Positions 1 to 9,689 are shown, counted from the first letter of the stretch. The stretch: 64,000 nt of DNA from Streptomyces sp. HUAS 15-9 (GCF_025642155.1 NZ_CP106798.1:7130001-7194000); one strand, 5' to 3'. Program-made: numbers and translations. The notes: a model not told the origin generated them from the sequence alone.

Positions 1-2
1 AC

Positions 3-2045
3 GCGGCGGCCCTGTGGGCGGGGGACGCCGACACGGCGTTCGGGTCCCGCGCGCGCGTGGACGCGGCCTTGGCCGTGCGCCGCGCCGCCCGCGTGTGGGC
101 GCCGCTGGACCGGCTCGCCGAGCAGGACGTGCCCGACGTACTGGCCCTGTCCGAGGACGAACTCGGTGAACTGCTGGGCGCGGCGGCCACCCGGCTCGCC
201 GCGGCCGGGGTCGCCGTGCACTGGCCCAGGGACCTGGCACAGGACCTGAGCGCGGCCGCGGTGGTACGGGCCGCACCGGGCTCGGCGACCGACGGCACCG
301 GCTTCTTCGAGAGCGAGGAACTGCTCCAGTTCCGCTGGCAGCTGGCCCTCGGCGGTGACCCGCTCACCGAGGCCGAGATGGACGAACTCGCCGAGGCCCA
401 CCGCCCGGTCGTACGGCTCCGGGACCGCTGGGTGCTCGTCGACCCGGCCCTCGTCCGCAAGGCCCGCAAGCGCGAACTCGGCCTGCTCGACCCGGTCGAC
501 GCGCTCTCCGTCGCGCTCACCGGCAGCGCGGAGGTCGACGGCGAGACCGTGCCGGCGGTGCCGGTCGGCGCGCTCGCCGACCTGCGCGACCGCCTGACGG
601 CCGGACTCCGGCCCGCCGAACCGCCCACCGGTCTGCACGCCACCCTGCGCGACTACCAGCTCAGGGGCCTGGCCTGGCTCGACCTCATGACCTCCCTCGG
701 CCTGGGCGGCTGCCTCGCCGACGACATGGGCCTCGGGAAGACGATCACGGTCATCGCCCTGCACCTGAAGCGGGCCCGCACCGAGCCGACGCTGGTGGTC
801 TGCCCGGCGTCCCTGCTCGGCAACTGGCAGCGGGAGATCGCCCGCTTCGCCCCCGGCGTCCCCGTACGCCGCTTCCACGGCCCGGAACGCACCCTGGACG
901 GCCTGGACGGCGGCTTCGTCCTCACGACGTACGGGACGATGCGGTCGACCGCCGCGCGACTGGCCGAGCAACCCTGGGGCATGCTGGTCGCGGACGAGGC
1001 ACAGCACGTCAAGAACCCGTACTCGGCCACGGCCAAGGCGCTGCGCACGATCCCGTCCCCCGCGCGGGTGGCCCTCACCGGCACCCCGGTGGAGAACAAC
1101 CTCTCCGAACTGTGGGCCCTGCTCGACTGGACGACCCCCGGACTCCTCGGCCCCCTGAAGTCCTTCCGCGCCCGGCACGCGCGCGCCGTGGAGAACGGCG
1201 CGGCCGACGAGAACAGCGCGGCGGTCGCCCGTCTCGCCCGCCTGGTACGTCCCTTCCTGCTGCGCCGCAAGAAGTCCGACCCCGGCATCGTCCCGGAGCT
1301 CCCGCCCAAGACGGAGACCGACCACCCGGTCCCTCTCACCCGCGAACAGGCCGCGCTGTACGAGGCGGTGGTGCGCGAGTCGCTGCTGGCCATCGAGACC
1401 GCGGAGGGCATGGCCCGCCGGGGCCTGGTGCTGAAGCTGCTCGGCGGGCTCAAGCAGATCTGCGACCACCCCGCGCTGTATCTGAAGGAGGACGCGCGCG
1501 GCGACGGCCTGTCCGCCCGCTCCGGCAAACTCGCCCTGCTCGACGAGCTGTTGGACACCCTGCTGGCCGAGGACGGCTCGGCGCTCGTCTTCACCCAGTA
1601 CGTCGGGATGGCCCGCCTCATCGCCTCCCACCTCTCGGCCCGCGCCGTCCCCGTCGACCTCCTGCACGGCGGTACGCCGGTCCCGGAGCGCGAACACATG
1701 GTGGACCGCTTCCAGAGCGGGCGGACCCCGGTGCTGATCCTGTCCCTGAAGGCCGCGGGAACGGGACTGAACCTCACGCGCGCGGGCCATGTCATCCACT
1801 TCGACCGCTGGTGGAACCCGGCCGTCGAGGAGCAGGCCACCGACCGCGCCTACCGCATCGGCCAGACCCAGCCGGTCCAGGTCCACAGGCTCGTCACCGA
1901 GGGCACCGTCGAGGACCGCATCGCCCAGATGCTGGAGTCCAAGCGCGCCCTGGCCGACGCGATCCTCGGCTCCGGCGAGTCCGCCCTCACGGAACTGACG
2001 GACCGGGAGCTGTCCGACCTGGTGTCGCTGCGGAGGTCGTCATGA
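3..2045 (+). CDS. SNF2-family DNA helicase/ATPase (5' truncated by window edge)
   Basis: ATP-dependent SNF2/Rad54-like DNA translocase, cytoplasmic. The frame is open from the first bases, so the real start lies outside the window; a GTG at 57 is internal. Numbering from that GTG, the Walker A motif DDMGLGKT is at about residues 222-229, the Walker B DEAQ box at about 313-316, and the C-terminal helicase domain at about 490-640, with TGLNLTRAGHVI and a QATDRAYRIGQ motif VI. Family members are about 900-1000 aa, so roughly a third is missing. The stop overlaps the next start as ATGA (2042-2045), implying translational coupling to the SWIM gene, a common Streptomyces pair. Substrate and process are unknown. 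Confidence 0.93.
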   Translation, partial: AAALWAGDADTAFGSRARVDAALAVRRAARVWAPLDRLAEQDVPDVLALSEDELGELLGAAATRLAAAGVAVHWPRDLAQDLSAAAVVRAAPGSATDGTGFFESEELLQFRWQLALGGDPLTEAEMDELAEAHRPVVRLRDRWVLVDPALVRKARKRELGLLDPVDALSVALTGSAEVDGETVPAVPVGALADLRDRLTAGLRPAEPPTGLHATLRDYQLRGLAWLDLMTSLGLGGCLADDMGLGKTITVIALHLKRARTEPTLVVCPASLLGNWQREIARFAPGVPVRRFHGPERTLDGLDGGFVLTTYGTMRSTAARLAEQPWGMLVADEAQHVKNPYSATAKALRTIPSPARVALTGTPVENNLSELWALLDWTTPGLLGPLKSFRARHARAVENGAADENSAAVARLARLVRPFLLRRKKSDPGIVPELPPKTETDHPVPLTREQAALYEAVVRESLLAIETAEGMARRGLVLKLLGGLKQICDHPALYLKEDARGDGLSARSGKLALLDELLDTLLAEDGSALVFTQYVGMARLIASHLSARAVPVDLLHGGTPVPEREHMVDRFQSGRTPVLILSLKAAGTGLNLTRAGHVIHFDRWWNPAVEEQATDRAYRIGQTQPVQVHRLVTEGTVEDRIAQMLESKRALADAILGSGESALTELTDRELSDLVSLRRSS

Positions 2046-3928
2046 CGCCGGCGAGCGGGCAGCCACGTCCGGGTGACGTGGTACGCCGGGCACTGCGAGA
2101 GGCCCGGGACCGGGCGAGCGGGGCGAAGTTGCCGGGAGGCGAGACCGACGGCACGGCCGGTACGCAGGAAGCGCCTGCCGTCGCCGACGAGGCGCGGCCC
2201 GGGGATGTCGCGCGGTCGGCGCTTCGGCAGGCGATCTCCGCCCGGCATGACTCGGGGGCGGACGCCGATGACGGCGACGGCACGGCGGAAGCCACCGCGG
2301 AGGGAGCCGGCGACGACCGGCCCACCGCTCACCCCGGGCGCCCCGGTGATGTCGCTCGGAAGGCGCTGCGCACTGCCCGCAAGGAGGCGGCCAAGACCGC
2401 GGCGCAGGCTGAGACATCGGCGCCTGATGCGCCACGCCGACCGCCCTCCCCGTCCCGAAGCGGTGGGACCGGCCACGTCGACCGTGCGCGGGTGGCGCGT
2501 GACGTACGGCAGTTGCTCGCGAACGGGTTCAGGATGCCCTCGTCGGCGGACGACCCGGAGCCCTCCACCAAAGCCTCCCGGCCGACCGCCGACGACGACT
2601 CGCGCCCCGATAGACCGTCCCCGCCCCCCACCACCCCCACGCCCCCACCCGTCCCCCGGACGATGGCCACCCCTCACCGCGACGGTGAACTCCGCCGGAC
2701 CTTCCCCGCCTTCCCTCCCCGCACCTCGCCGGAGGGCGCCGGGTTCGCCGAGACCTGGTGGGGCAATGCCTGGGTGGACGCGCTGGAGCAAGGCGCGCTG
2801 GATGTGAAGCGGCTGGCGCGCGGACGCGGGTACGCGGCGCAGGGACACGTGGACGCCATCACCGTGACGCCCGGCCTCCTCCTCGCCTATGTGCAGGGCA
2901 GCCGCCCGCGGCCGTACCGCGTGCAGGTGCGGCTGCGTACGCTCGCCGAGGCCGACTGGGAGCGGTTCCTGGACGCGGCCGCCGACCGGCCCGGCCATAT
3001 CGCCGCCCTGCTCGACAAGGAACTGCCGCAGTCCCTCACCGACTGCGGAGTCCCGCTCCTGCCCGGCCCCGGCGACCTCGAACCGCGCTGCAGCTGCCCC
3101 GACTCCGGCCACCCCTGCAAGCACGCCGCCGCGCTCTGCTACCAGACGGCACGCCTGCTCGACGCCGACCCCTTCGTGCTGCTTCTGCTGCGTGGCCGCG
3201 GCGAGCGCGAGCTCCTGGACGCGCTGTCCCGCCGCAATGCCGCCCGGGCGGCCCGCGCCGCGCAGGAACAGGGACCCGCGCCCCTGCCCGGCGTACGCGC
3301 GGCCGATGCCCTGGCCCCACGCGAACTCCCGCCCCTGCCACCGCCGTTGCCGGTGCCCCCGCACCCGGAGCAGCCCCCGGTGTATCCGGCGTCCCCGGGC
3401 GGACCCGACCCCTTCGCCCTGGACCAGTTGGCGACGGACGCCGCCGCACGGGCGCACGCGCTGCTCGGCAGCGGACGTGACCCGGTCGGCGAACTGACGC
3501 TGTGGCAGGACGCGGTACGTCTCGCGGCGGCCCGCCCCGGCTCCGGCCTCACCGCGGGCACCCGCGCCCTCTACTCCTCGCTCGCCTCGGCCGCCGGCCG
3601 CACCCCGGCCGAGCTGGCGCGCGCGGTCGCCGCCTGGCGGCAGGGCGGGCTCGACGGACTCACCGTCCTGGAGGAGCCCTGGGACCCGCCCGCGGGCCGC
3701 TTCGACCGGGCCCGGCCGCTGCTCCTGGCCGCCGACCTCCCGGCATTCCGCCCCTGGCGCAACCACCTCACCCATCCTCACGGCCATGTCCAACTCCGCC
3801 TGGGCCGCGACGGCTTGTGGTACGCCTACGAATCGGAACCGGGCCGGGACGACTGGTGGCCCCGGGGCACCCCGGACCTGGACCCGGTAGGGGCGCTGAC
3901 CGGGCTGGGGACACCCGGCGACCTCTGA
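2042..3928 (+). CDS. SWIM zinc-finger protein
   Basis: Protein of 628 aa coupled to the SNF2 helicase by a 4-bp ATGA overlap, which decides the start. A SWIM zinc-binding motif CSCPDSGHPCKH (CxC-x6-CxH) lies at about residues 351-362. SWIM domains bind DNA or protein, so this is likely the partner of the upstream ATPase in DNA transactions (inference). The N-terminal 190 residues are low-complexity and contain three copies of RPGDVxRxALRxA at about residues 9, 52 and 100, separated by acidic linkers. A proline-rich linker follows, then the folded part from about residue 215 (GFAETWWGNAWVDALE). The C-terminal region after the SWIM motif is helical and ends in a Trp-rich segment. Confidence 0.88.
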   Translation: MTPASGQPRPGDVVRRALREARDRASGAKLPGGETDGTAGTQEAPAVADEARPGDVARSALRQAISARHDSGADADDGDGTAEATAEGAGDDRPTAHPGRPGDVARKALRTARKEAAKTAAQAETSAPDAPRRPPSPSRSGGTGHVDRARVARDVRQLLANGFRMPSSADDPEPSTKASRPTADDDSRPDRPSPPPTTPTPPPVPRTMATPHRDGELRRTFPAFPPRTSPEGAGFAETWWGNAWVDALEQGALDVKRLARGRGYAAQGHVDAITVTPGLLLAYVQGSRPRPYRVQVRLRTLAEADWERFLDAAADRPGHIAALLDKELPQSLTDCGVPLLPGPGDLEPRCSCPDSGHPCKHAAALCYQTARLLDADPFVLLLLRGRGERELLDALSRRNAARAARAAQEQGPAPLPGVRAADALAPRELPPLPPPLPVPPHPEQPPVYPASPGGPDPFALDQLATDAAARAHALLGSGRDPVGELTLWQDAVRLAAARPGSGLTAGTRALYSSLASAAGRTPAELARAVAAWRQGGLDGLTVLEEPWDPPAGRFDRARPLLLAADLPAFRPWRNHLTHPHGHVQLRLGRDGLWYAYESEPGRDDWWPRGTPDLDPVGALTGLGTPGDL

Positions 3929-3932
3929 GGCC

Positions 3933-3956
3933 GGCGGCTCCCTCCGGCGCGCCGCC
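3933..3956. terminator. Possible bidirectional terminator hairpin
   Basis: GGCGGC at 3933-3938 pairs with GCCGCC at 3951-3956 between two convergent genes. The stem is short and there is no T-tract, so support is modest. Confidence 0.35.
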
Positions 3957-3957
3957 C

Positions 3958-4800
3958 TCAACCGTTCCGGTTCAGGTAGTGGAGAAATAGGGAAACATAG
4001 GTCCGATCGGCAGCTTGCGAGCAGGAAAATGTTGCCACGGCGGCATCGAGTTCCGATTGATGGAACCTTCGCCACGTAGGATTCTGAGCGGCCAGCGCAG
4101 CCAATCTGTCCTGGGGCAGCGCGTGGTCCCCGCCCTGAATGCCTGCCATCACGGACGTGTATTTCTTGCGCAGGTCCGTAATGAGCGCGAGGCGGGATTG
4201 CGCCGGATGATTGGCCGCCGCCGCACAGGATCTCCACGTCTCAAGTGCCGATCGGTAACGTCCGTCGTGTTGCACCTCACCGTCCACCCGAGCCCACTCG
4301 GAGTTCGCCTCCGGGATTCCGTATTCCTTCTCGGTCGTACGCTGTGAGCTGTCGACGCAACCGGGAAGGGCCGCATCGTAAGCCCTGAGGGAAGCGGCAG
4401 AAAGGGTCTTCAGATAGCTCTTGGCTGCCTTGGCCTCAGGGGCGAAGTGGGGAAACACCGATATTCCGAACCCGTGCTTGCGCGCGTAGTCGAGGCTCGA
4501 AAAGTCTGATGCGTCCTCGACATCAACCACGCTGTGCGGGTTCTTGGGCAGGTACTGGAAGCCGTGCGACTTCATGCATGTCGAGGTCAGGGCCTCCGTG
4601 CGAGCGGCAACCTCGAGGTCGAACTTTTCCGACTCCGACCGGCCGGAAACACCTGCCAGGATCAGCACGAAACGGCGGGTGTTGGCCGTCGCCCGGTCCG
4701 TCTGGCCGTCGTCGGACGGGAAATACGCGAACCCCGCCGCGACCATCGCGGCAATGATCAGGGCCAGCGAGACCGCAACAGGCTTGTGTTTGCCCAGCAT
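3958..4800 (-). CDS. Hypothetical membrane-anchored exported protein
   Basis: 280 aa. The start is ATG at 4800, preceded by a strong AGGAGG at good spacing. Residues about 8-28 form one hydrophobic segment (signal anchor) following MLGKHKP, so most of the protein is probably outside the membrane. The exported part contains four cysteines (in STCMKSHGF, LPGCVDSS, WRSCAAA and FSCSQAAD) that could form two disulfides. I do not recognise the family. It lies downstream of the small secreted protein gene at 4887-5288 on the same strand, with a terminator-like hairpin between them. Confidence 0.8.
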   Translation of the reverse strand: MLGKHKPVAVSLALIIAAMVAAGFAYFPSDDGQTDRATANTRRFVLILAGVSGRSESEKFDLEVAARTEALTSTCMKSHGFQYLPKNPHSVVDVEDASDFSSLDYARKHGFGISVFPHFAPEAKAAKSYLKTLSAASLRAYDAALPGCVDSSQRTTEKEYGIPEANSEWARVDGEVQHDGRYRSALETWRSCAAAANHPAQSRLALITDLRKKYTSVMAGIQGGDHALPQDRLAALAAQNPTWRRFHQSELDAAVATFSCSQAADRTYVSLFLHYLNRNG

Positions 4801-4826
4801 CGTCGGGGCCTCCTCCTTCGACTGGT

Positions 4827-4864
4827 GTGCCCTGGCGCGCCCCGAACGGGACGCACCAGGGCAC
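4827..4864 (-). terminator. Hairpin terminator downstream of the 133-aa secreted protein gene
   Basis: Nine-base stem GTGCCCTGG (4827-4835) with CCAGGGCAC (4856-4864). It lies just after the stop at 4887 on the minus strand and just before the Shine-Dalgarno of the next gene, so it may also attenuate read-through. Confidence 0.6.
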
Positions 4865-4886
4865 CTGTTGCCTGCGCGGGCACCTG

Positions 4887-5288
4887 TCACCAGTTGCTCA
4901 GGTCGACGCCCACCTGGTCGAAACCCTGGTTGTAGGTGCCGTTGTTGGTGCAGTCGTAGTGCGAGGAGTTCGTACCGTTGCGCGCGACGATCGAGGACTC
5001 GTACCAGTTCCCTCCGCCGTTGCCCCGGAGGCAGTGGGCCATGTCCTTGCCGCCGTCCTGCCCGGACACCCAGACGAACGACTGCTGGTAGCGCTGGTAA
5101 CGGCTGTCCCAATTGTTCGCCACGAACTGGTAGTTGCCGGTCCTGCCGTTGTCGTTGTACGGACCGACTGCTGTGACGTTGCCGGTCTTTATTTGCGTCT
5201 GTGCCTCAGCGGTGCCCGTGGTGAGGCCGATCATGGCGCAGCAACCTGCGACTGCCAGTGCGCCGAAGGTCTTCCAGTTGTGAAGCAT
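4887..5288 (-). CDS. Small secreted protein, unknown function
   Basis: 133 aa. The N-terminus has a signal peptide with cleavage predicted near AEA-QTQ (residues 28-30), giving a mature domain of about 105 aa rich in Asn, Gly and Trp. Two cysteines (in AHCLRGN and YDCTNNG) could form a disulfide. An AAGGAG precedes the ATG by about 9 nt. It is divergent from the AfsR-like regulator, with 213 bp between the two starts, so the regulator could control it (inference). No family is recognised. Confidence 0.8.
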   Translation of the reverse strand: MLHNWKTFGALAVAGCCAMIGLTTGTAEAQTQIKTGNVTAVGPYNDNGRTGNYQFVANNWDSRYQRYQQSFVWVSGQDGGKDMAHCLRGNGGGNWYESSIVARNGTNSSHYDCTNNGTYNQGFDQVGVDLSNW

Positions 5289-5501
5289 GGTTGATGAATG
5301 CTCCTTCTGTCGTTTGCCGATCGGAAGTGGTGCGGTGGTGGGTGTGGAGAAGCACCCTCCGCACCCATTGCCTGCCCACGCGTCTTCGGTGAGCCGTGCT
5401 GCAGAGACGCTATGGACACAGATCCGTCGGCCGTCCTAGATTCGTCCTAGTGCGAGGTCAGCCAGGGGGATCGGCGCTCATCGTCACGTACCAGGGGGAG
5501 C

Positions 5502-8438
5502 ATGAAATTCGGCTTACTGGGGCCTTTACACGCCCAGATCGCCGGACGCGCGGTCCCGTTGAACGGGCCGCGGCAGGCCAAGATGCTGGCAGCACTTCTG
5601 ATCGACGCCAACAACATCGTCGCCATGGAACGGCTCGTCGCCGTGATGTGGGACACGAACGCGCCCGCCACCGCGGTCCGCCAGGTCCAGGACGCTGTCT
5701 CCGGGCTGCGCCGCAACCTCGTCGCCTGTGGAGCACCCGGCTCCTTGATCAGCACGCGGCGCGGCGGCTACGAGATCCATCTGGCTCGAGATCAACTCGA
5801 CCTGCTGGAGTTCGACCACCAGCGACATCTCTCCGCACAGCACACGGACCCGTTCGAGACAGCAGCCGCGCTGCGGCGGGCGCTCGCTTGCTGGCGCGGA
5901 AACGCCCTGGTCGACACTCCCAGCCAAGCCCTGGAGATCGATGCGGCACGGCTGAACGAGAAACGCGCTGCCACGCACAAACAGTGCCTGGCCATCGAAC
6001 TCGACCTGGGGCGTCATCGAGAGGTCATCGACGAACTGACCGCTCTGCTCCGCGAGCACCCCTACGACGAGCAGGTCGTCGAAAACCTGATGGTCGCCCT
6101 CTACCGGTGCCGAAGACAAGGCGAGGCGCTACAGGTGTACGAGCGGCTGCGCCGGACACTGGCCGACGAACTCGGCGTCGATCCCACCCCGCCGCTGCAG
6201 GCGCTGCATCAGCGCATCCTGACCGCAGATCCCGCCCTGGCGGCCACGATCCCGGCACATGGCCCCGCGGCCACGCCACCGCAGAGCCCCGCCCCGGCGG
6301 CTCCCGAGCCGGCAATGGCGATGCCGGTGCGTCAACTTCCCCTCGACGTACCCGACTTCGTGGGCCGGGCCGAAGCACTGGCCGAGATCGCCGGGATGCT
6401 CGACGGGTCGGCGCCGAACCGGGCCCCGGTGGCCGTCGTCGTGGGCGGTCCCGGTGTCGGCAAGTCCTGCCTGGTGACGCACGCTGCGCGGCTGGCGAGC
6501 GCCAACTTCCCCGACGGCCAGCTCTACCTCGACCTCGCGGCAACATCGGACGAGCCACGGGACCCGGGGCTGATGCTGGCCGAGGCACTGCGTGCGCTCT
6601 CGATCGCCGGCAGCGCGATCCCGAACGGCCTGTCCGAGCGAGCCGCGCTCTACCGATCGTTGCTGGTGGACCGTCATATGCTGGTGGTTCTGGACGATGC
6701 CGGTCACGCCGATCAGGTGCTGCCGTTACTGCCCGGCGCCGAGGGCTGTGCCGTGTTGATCACCAGCCGCACTCTGCTGACGCAACTCCCCGGCGCTCGG
6801 CACATCGACCTGGACGTACTGAGCCCGGCAGAGGCGCGGGAGTTGTTCACCGGAATCGTCGGGTGGCAGCGGGTCGAGCGGGAACCGGGGGAGGCCGACG
6901 CGATCCTCGACTGCTGCGGCAACCTGCCGCTGGCGATCCGAATCGCCAGCGGCAAGCTCACGGGCCGCCCGGCTTGGTCGCTGCGGGTGCTGCGGGAACG
7001 AATCGAGGATGAATCCCGGCGGCTGGCCGAGCTGAGGATCGGGGATCTCAGCGTGCGAGCCAGCGTCGAACTCAGCTTGCGACTGCTGCCGGCCGCCGCG
7101 GTACGCGCGCTGAGCCTGCTGGGTCTGCTCGGCCCCTACACCCTGCCCGGCTGGGTGGTCGGCCCGCTGCTGGACCGCGCGGACGGCGAAGAAGTGCTGG
7201 ACACCCTCGTCGACGCCAGCCTGGTACGGCTGACCGCCACCGACGCCCTCGGCCAGCCGCGCTACCGGCTGCACGACCTGATCAGAACCTGTGCCGTGGA
7301 GATCGCCGCCCCGCTGCCGACGGAGGACAAGCGGGACGCGATCGTCCGAGTGCTGTCCGTTTGGCTCGAGCTGATCGGGCGCGGCACCAATCGGCTGCCG
7401 GCAGCCGGGCTGCTTTCAGCCGCGCCCGGTTCGGCACCGCGCCGGTCGCTGCCCGATGCGGTCGTGGACCGGTTGACGGCCGACCCGGTCGGCTGGTTCG
7501 ACGCGGAACGCGACAACCTGCTCGGCGCGGTGAAACTGGCCGTGGACTGGGGCCTGGACGAGTCGGCCTGGGAGCTGGCGGCCGGCACGGCGACCTACTA
7601 CGACCACCGGTGTCTCTATCAGGACTGGCAGCACGGACACCAGCTCGCGTTGGACGCGACCGAGGCCGCAGGCAACGTGCGCGGCACATCGGTGCTGCTA
7701 CGCGGTCTTGGCCAGCTGCACATCTACCAGGACGAGTTCGACCGGGCCACCCGGACCCTGGAGTCCTCCCTCGGGCTGTGCCAGGACTGTGGGGACAAAC
7801 GCGGCGAGGCGCTGTCGGTTGCCATGCTGGCCACGGTCAGCCGGGTGCAGGGCCGTGACGACGAAGCCCTCGAACGTGTCGAGCACGCGCTGGCCATCGC
7901 GGTCGATGAGGGCGACCGGCACATCGAAGCGCAGCTGTCCTGCGCCATGGCCGTGATGAAGCTCATGCAGGGCAAGCTCGACGAGGCGGAGTCATGGTTC
8001 GACCGGGCACTGAGTCAGGCCAGGGAGCTGGGCGACGGGCATCGCGTGGCCGTGGTTCTGCGGCGGTTCAGCCGACTGCACGATCGACGTGGTGATCCGG
8101 AGGAGGCGCTGCGCTGTCTGGGGCAGGCGCTGGCCACCTTCGAGAAACTGGCCGACGAGCGGTGCGCCGCGTACACGCTGCTGGAAGTCGGCCGCGTGTA
8201 CGCCGGTCGACACGACCGGGACCGGGCGAGCCCGGCGTTGGAGCGCGCGGCGGGCCTGTTCCACCGGCACGGCGACCGCCAGGACGAGGCCGCCTGCTGG
8301 CAACTGATCGGCGACCTGGACGCCGCCGCCGGCGACCACCACCTGGCGCACCAGCACCGAGGGCAGGCGCTGCGATTATGGAAGGTGATCGGCGACATCA
8401 ACCAGACGAAAGCTCCGGCGCGACCATCGTCGCCGTGA
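5502..8438 (+). CDS. AfsR/SARP-family regulator (Trans_reg_C-BTAD-NB-ARC-TPR)
   Basis: 978 aa, close to AfsR (about 990 aa). The N-terminus starts directly in an OmpR-type winged-helix DNA-binding domain (residues about 1-90) followed by a BTAD helical domain (about 95-240). An Ala/Pro linker leads to an NB-ARC STAND NTPase with P-loop GGPGVGKS near 316-323 and a GNLPLAIRI motif. The C-terminal third (about 690-970) has TPR-like repeats. An AGGGGG precedes the ATG. Such proteins activate secondary-metabolite genes and sense signals through nucleotide binding and TPRs. No biosynthetic cluster is adjacent; the nearest possible target is the divergent secreted-protein gene. Confidence 0.92.
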   Translation: MKFGLLGPLHAQIAGRAVPLNGPRQAKMLAALLIDANNIVAMERLVAVMWDTNAPATAVRQVQDAVSGLRRNLVACGAPGSLISTRRGGYEIHLARDQLDLLEFDHQRHLSAQHTDPFETAAALRRALACWRGNALVDTPSQALEIDAARLNEKRAATHKQCLAIELDLGRHREVIDELTALLREHPYDEQVVENLMVALYRCRRQGEALQVYERLRRTLADELGVDPTPPLQALHQRILTADPALAATIPAHGPAATPPQSPAPAAPEPAMAMPVRQLPLDVPDFVGRAEALAEIAGMLDGSAPNRAPVAVVVGGPGVGKSCLVTHAARLASANFPDGQLYLDLAATSDEPRDPGLMLAEALRALSIAGSAIPNGLSERAALYRSLLVDRHMLVVLDDAGHADQVLPLLPGAEGCAVLITSRTLLTQLPGARHIDLDVLSPAEARELFTGIVGWQRVEREPGEADAILDCCGNLPLAIRIASGKLTGRPAWSLRVLRERIEDESRRLAELRIGDLSVRASVELSLRLLPAAAVRALSLLGLLGPYTLPGWVVGPLLDRADGEEVLDTLVDASLVRLTATDALGQPRYRLHDLIRTCAVEIAAPLPTEDKRDAIVRVLSVWLELIGRGTNRLPAAGLLSAAPGSAPRRSLPDAVVDRLTADPVGWFDAERDNLLGAVKLAVDWGLDESAWELAAGTATYYDHRCLYQDWQHGHQLALDATEAAGNVRGTSVLLRGLGQLHIYQDEFDRATRTLESSLGLCQDCGDKRGEALSVAMLATVSRVQGRDDEALERVEHALAIAVDEGDRHIEAQLSCAMAVMKLMQGKLDEAESWFDRALSQARELGDGHRVAVVLRRFSRLHDRRGDPEEALRCLGQALATFEKLADERCAAYTLLEVGRVYAGRHDRDRASPALERAAGLFHRHGDRQDEAACWQLIGDLDAAAGDHHLAHQHRGQALRLWKVIGDINQTKAPARPSSP

Positions 8439-8661
8439 GGCTGTCCTGGTCATGGCCGACCCGGCCCTGCGGGAGCGGCTGTCCAGCCTGGGCAACTCGA
8501 GCTGTTCCGCACCTGCGCGCGCTTTGGCCCGTCGGCGCGATGAGAAGCGCTTCGTGAAACGGACATGCAGATTCTTCGCGCGGCCGCCACGGCATGGGAC
8601 GACTTGCACACATTCGGACCCCGGCATGTGAGAGATCGTGAGATGCGAGAGCGTGCAGGGC

Positions 8662-8769
8662 GTGAGTGCGACACCGACGAACACCCTGCAATACCGCTTC
8701 GACGGCCCGGAAGACGCCCCGGTCCTCATTCTCGGCCCCTCGCTCGGGACGACATGGAACACGTCGTAG
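8662..8769 (+). pseudogene. Truncated 3-oxoadipate enol-lactonase N-terminus (pcaD-like relic)
   Basis: A GTG start is followed by 35 codons that read as the start of a PcaD-type alpha/beta hydrolase, including LQYRFDGPEDAPVLILGPSL and GTTW. The frame then leaves the family and stops at 8767-8769. Full proteins are about 250 aa or longer, and no continuation is seen downstream. The truncation point is about 8755. The family assignment is from memory of pca-operon proteins. Confidence 0.6.
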
Positions 8770-8882
8770 ATGCCGTCCAGGGCCGTCCATCCAGTCCTAT
8801 GTGGAAACGTATGTCCAGTTTCGGGATCCGGTGGCGAGATGGTGTCCACGGGGTTTGTGATTCGCCCGTGACAGCTGAATGT

Positions 8883-8924
8883 ACGACGGAGCCCCGCCGG
8901 ACCAGTCCGGCGGGGCTCCGTCGT
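8883..8924. terminator. Perfect 18-bp stem terminator-like hairpin
   Basis: ACGACGGAGCCCCGCCGG (8883-8900) is perfectly complementary to 8907-8924, with a 6-nt loop. It is far (445 bp) from the nearest intact upstream gene, so it probably belonged to a gene now lost from this degraded segment. Confidence 0.7.
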
Positions 8925-9300
8925 GCGGCTGGTCAGGATGGGGTGGAGCCCGTGCGAGGGCTCCGTTGTACCCCGGCTCCGCTACAGGGAATCGCGCAGG
9001 CCCTGCCTGCACTGCCGGTGGGACCCGCGGCCCTGCCAGTTGTGCAGGTATTGGAAGCAGGAGGGTGCTGACCCGGGCCTTCCCGGAGGAATACGGGGTG
9101 ACCTACGAAAACTCCCCCTCGTTTGCCGAGTTCATGTGTCCTGGCGGTCTACAGCGAGACTGGCCTGGAGAGCAGTACCGGATCTTGGAGCAGGCCCTTA
9201 CCAGGTTGGGGATGACTTCAAGGGCGACGTCCAGGCAATGGTTCACCCAGACGGTCGCCTGCAGAAACTCCGCCGCTGCGGTGGCGGTTGGCCACGGTAT
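8925..9300. other. Gene-free stretch in a degraded region
   Basis: Short open frames occur on both strands, but none has a ribosome binding site with a recognisable domain. One plus-strand frame contains two CxxC-like pairs (CLHCRW, CQLCRYW) but no family is recognised. The stretch sits between the pcaD-like relic with its hairpin and the proton-pump relic. Confidence 0.5.
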
Positions 9301-9689
9301 GGCTCCGTCGACGAACACGGGCTGTACCGGCAGGGCCGTGATCTGCCGTTCGCCGGGGCGCTGTTCGCCGTCGGCGGTCTCGCGCTCGCCGGCCTGCCCC
9401 CGTTCGGCACGGGCTTGGGTAAGGCCGTCACCGAACACTCCGGCGCGGAACGACTCTTGTGGCGGTACTCCTCGCCGCAGCCGCTGTATGGGGACCAGCT
9501 CGGCGGTGGCCGTTCGCGGGCCGGGTCACGGCTGTCTGCGAGACGGTGGGACGGCGGGTGATCGTGCCGTTGCGGCGGCTGCACTCGGGACACCTGGGTG
9601 ACTACGTCGCCTGGCTCGCCGTCGGGGTCGCGGTGCTGCTGGTCGCCGTGACCGCGCAGTGCGCCGTCACCGAGCCGCCGCCAACTTGA
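9301..9689 (+). pseudogene. Relic of a proton-conducting transporter subunit (NuoL/M, MnhA or HyfB type)
   Basis: From 9301 one frame reads GSVDEHGLY, then FAGALFAVGGLALAGLPPFG and TGLGKAVTEH, typical of the late transmembrane part of complex I / hydrogenase-4-like membrane subunits. From about 9459 a different frame carries the C-terminal end (LRRLHSGHLGDYVAWLAVG and a hydrophobic helix) to the stop at 9689. The change of frame, with material missing between the two pieces and no N-terminal part, marks a decayed gene. Confidence 0.6.

Noticed and set aside
1850..4237. Very long open frames opposite the SNF2 and SWIM genes
   Set aside because: High GC makes antisense frames stay open; the products are Arg/Gly/Pro-rich with no domain, and the plus-strand genes carry clear motifs.
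5502..8438. AfsR-like regulator as the switch of a biosynthetic gene cluster
   Set aside because: No polyketide, peptide or other secondary-metabolite enzymes are present on either side in the window.
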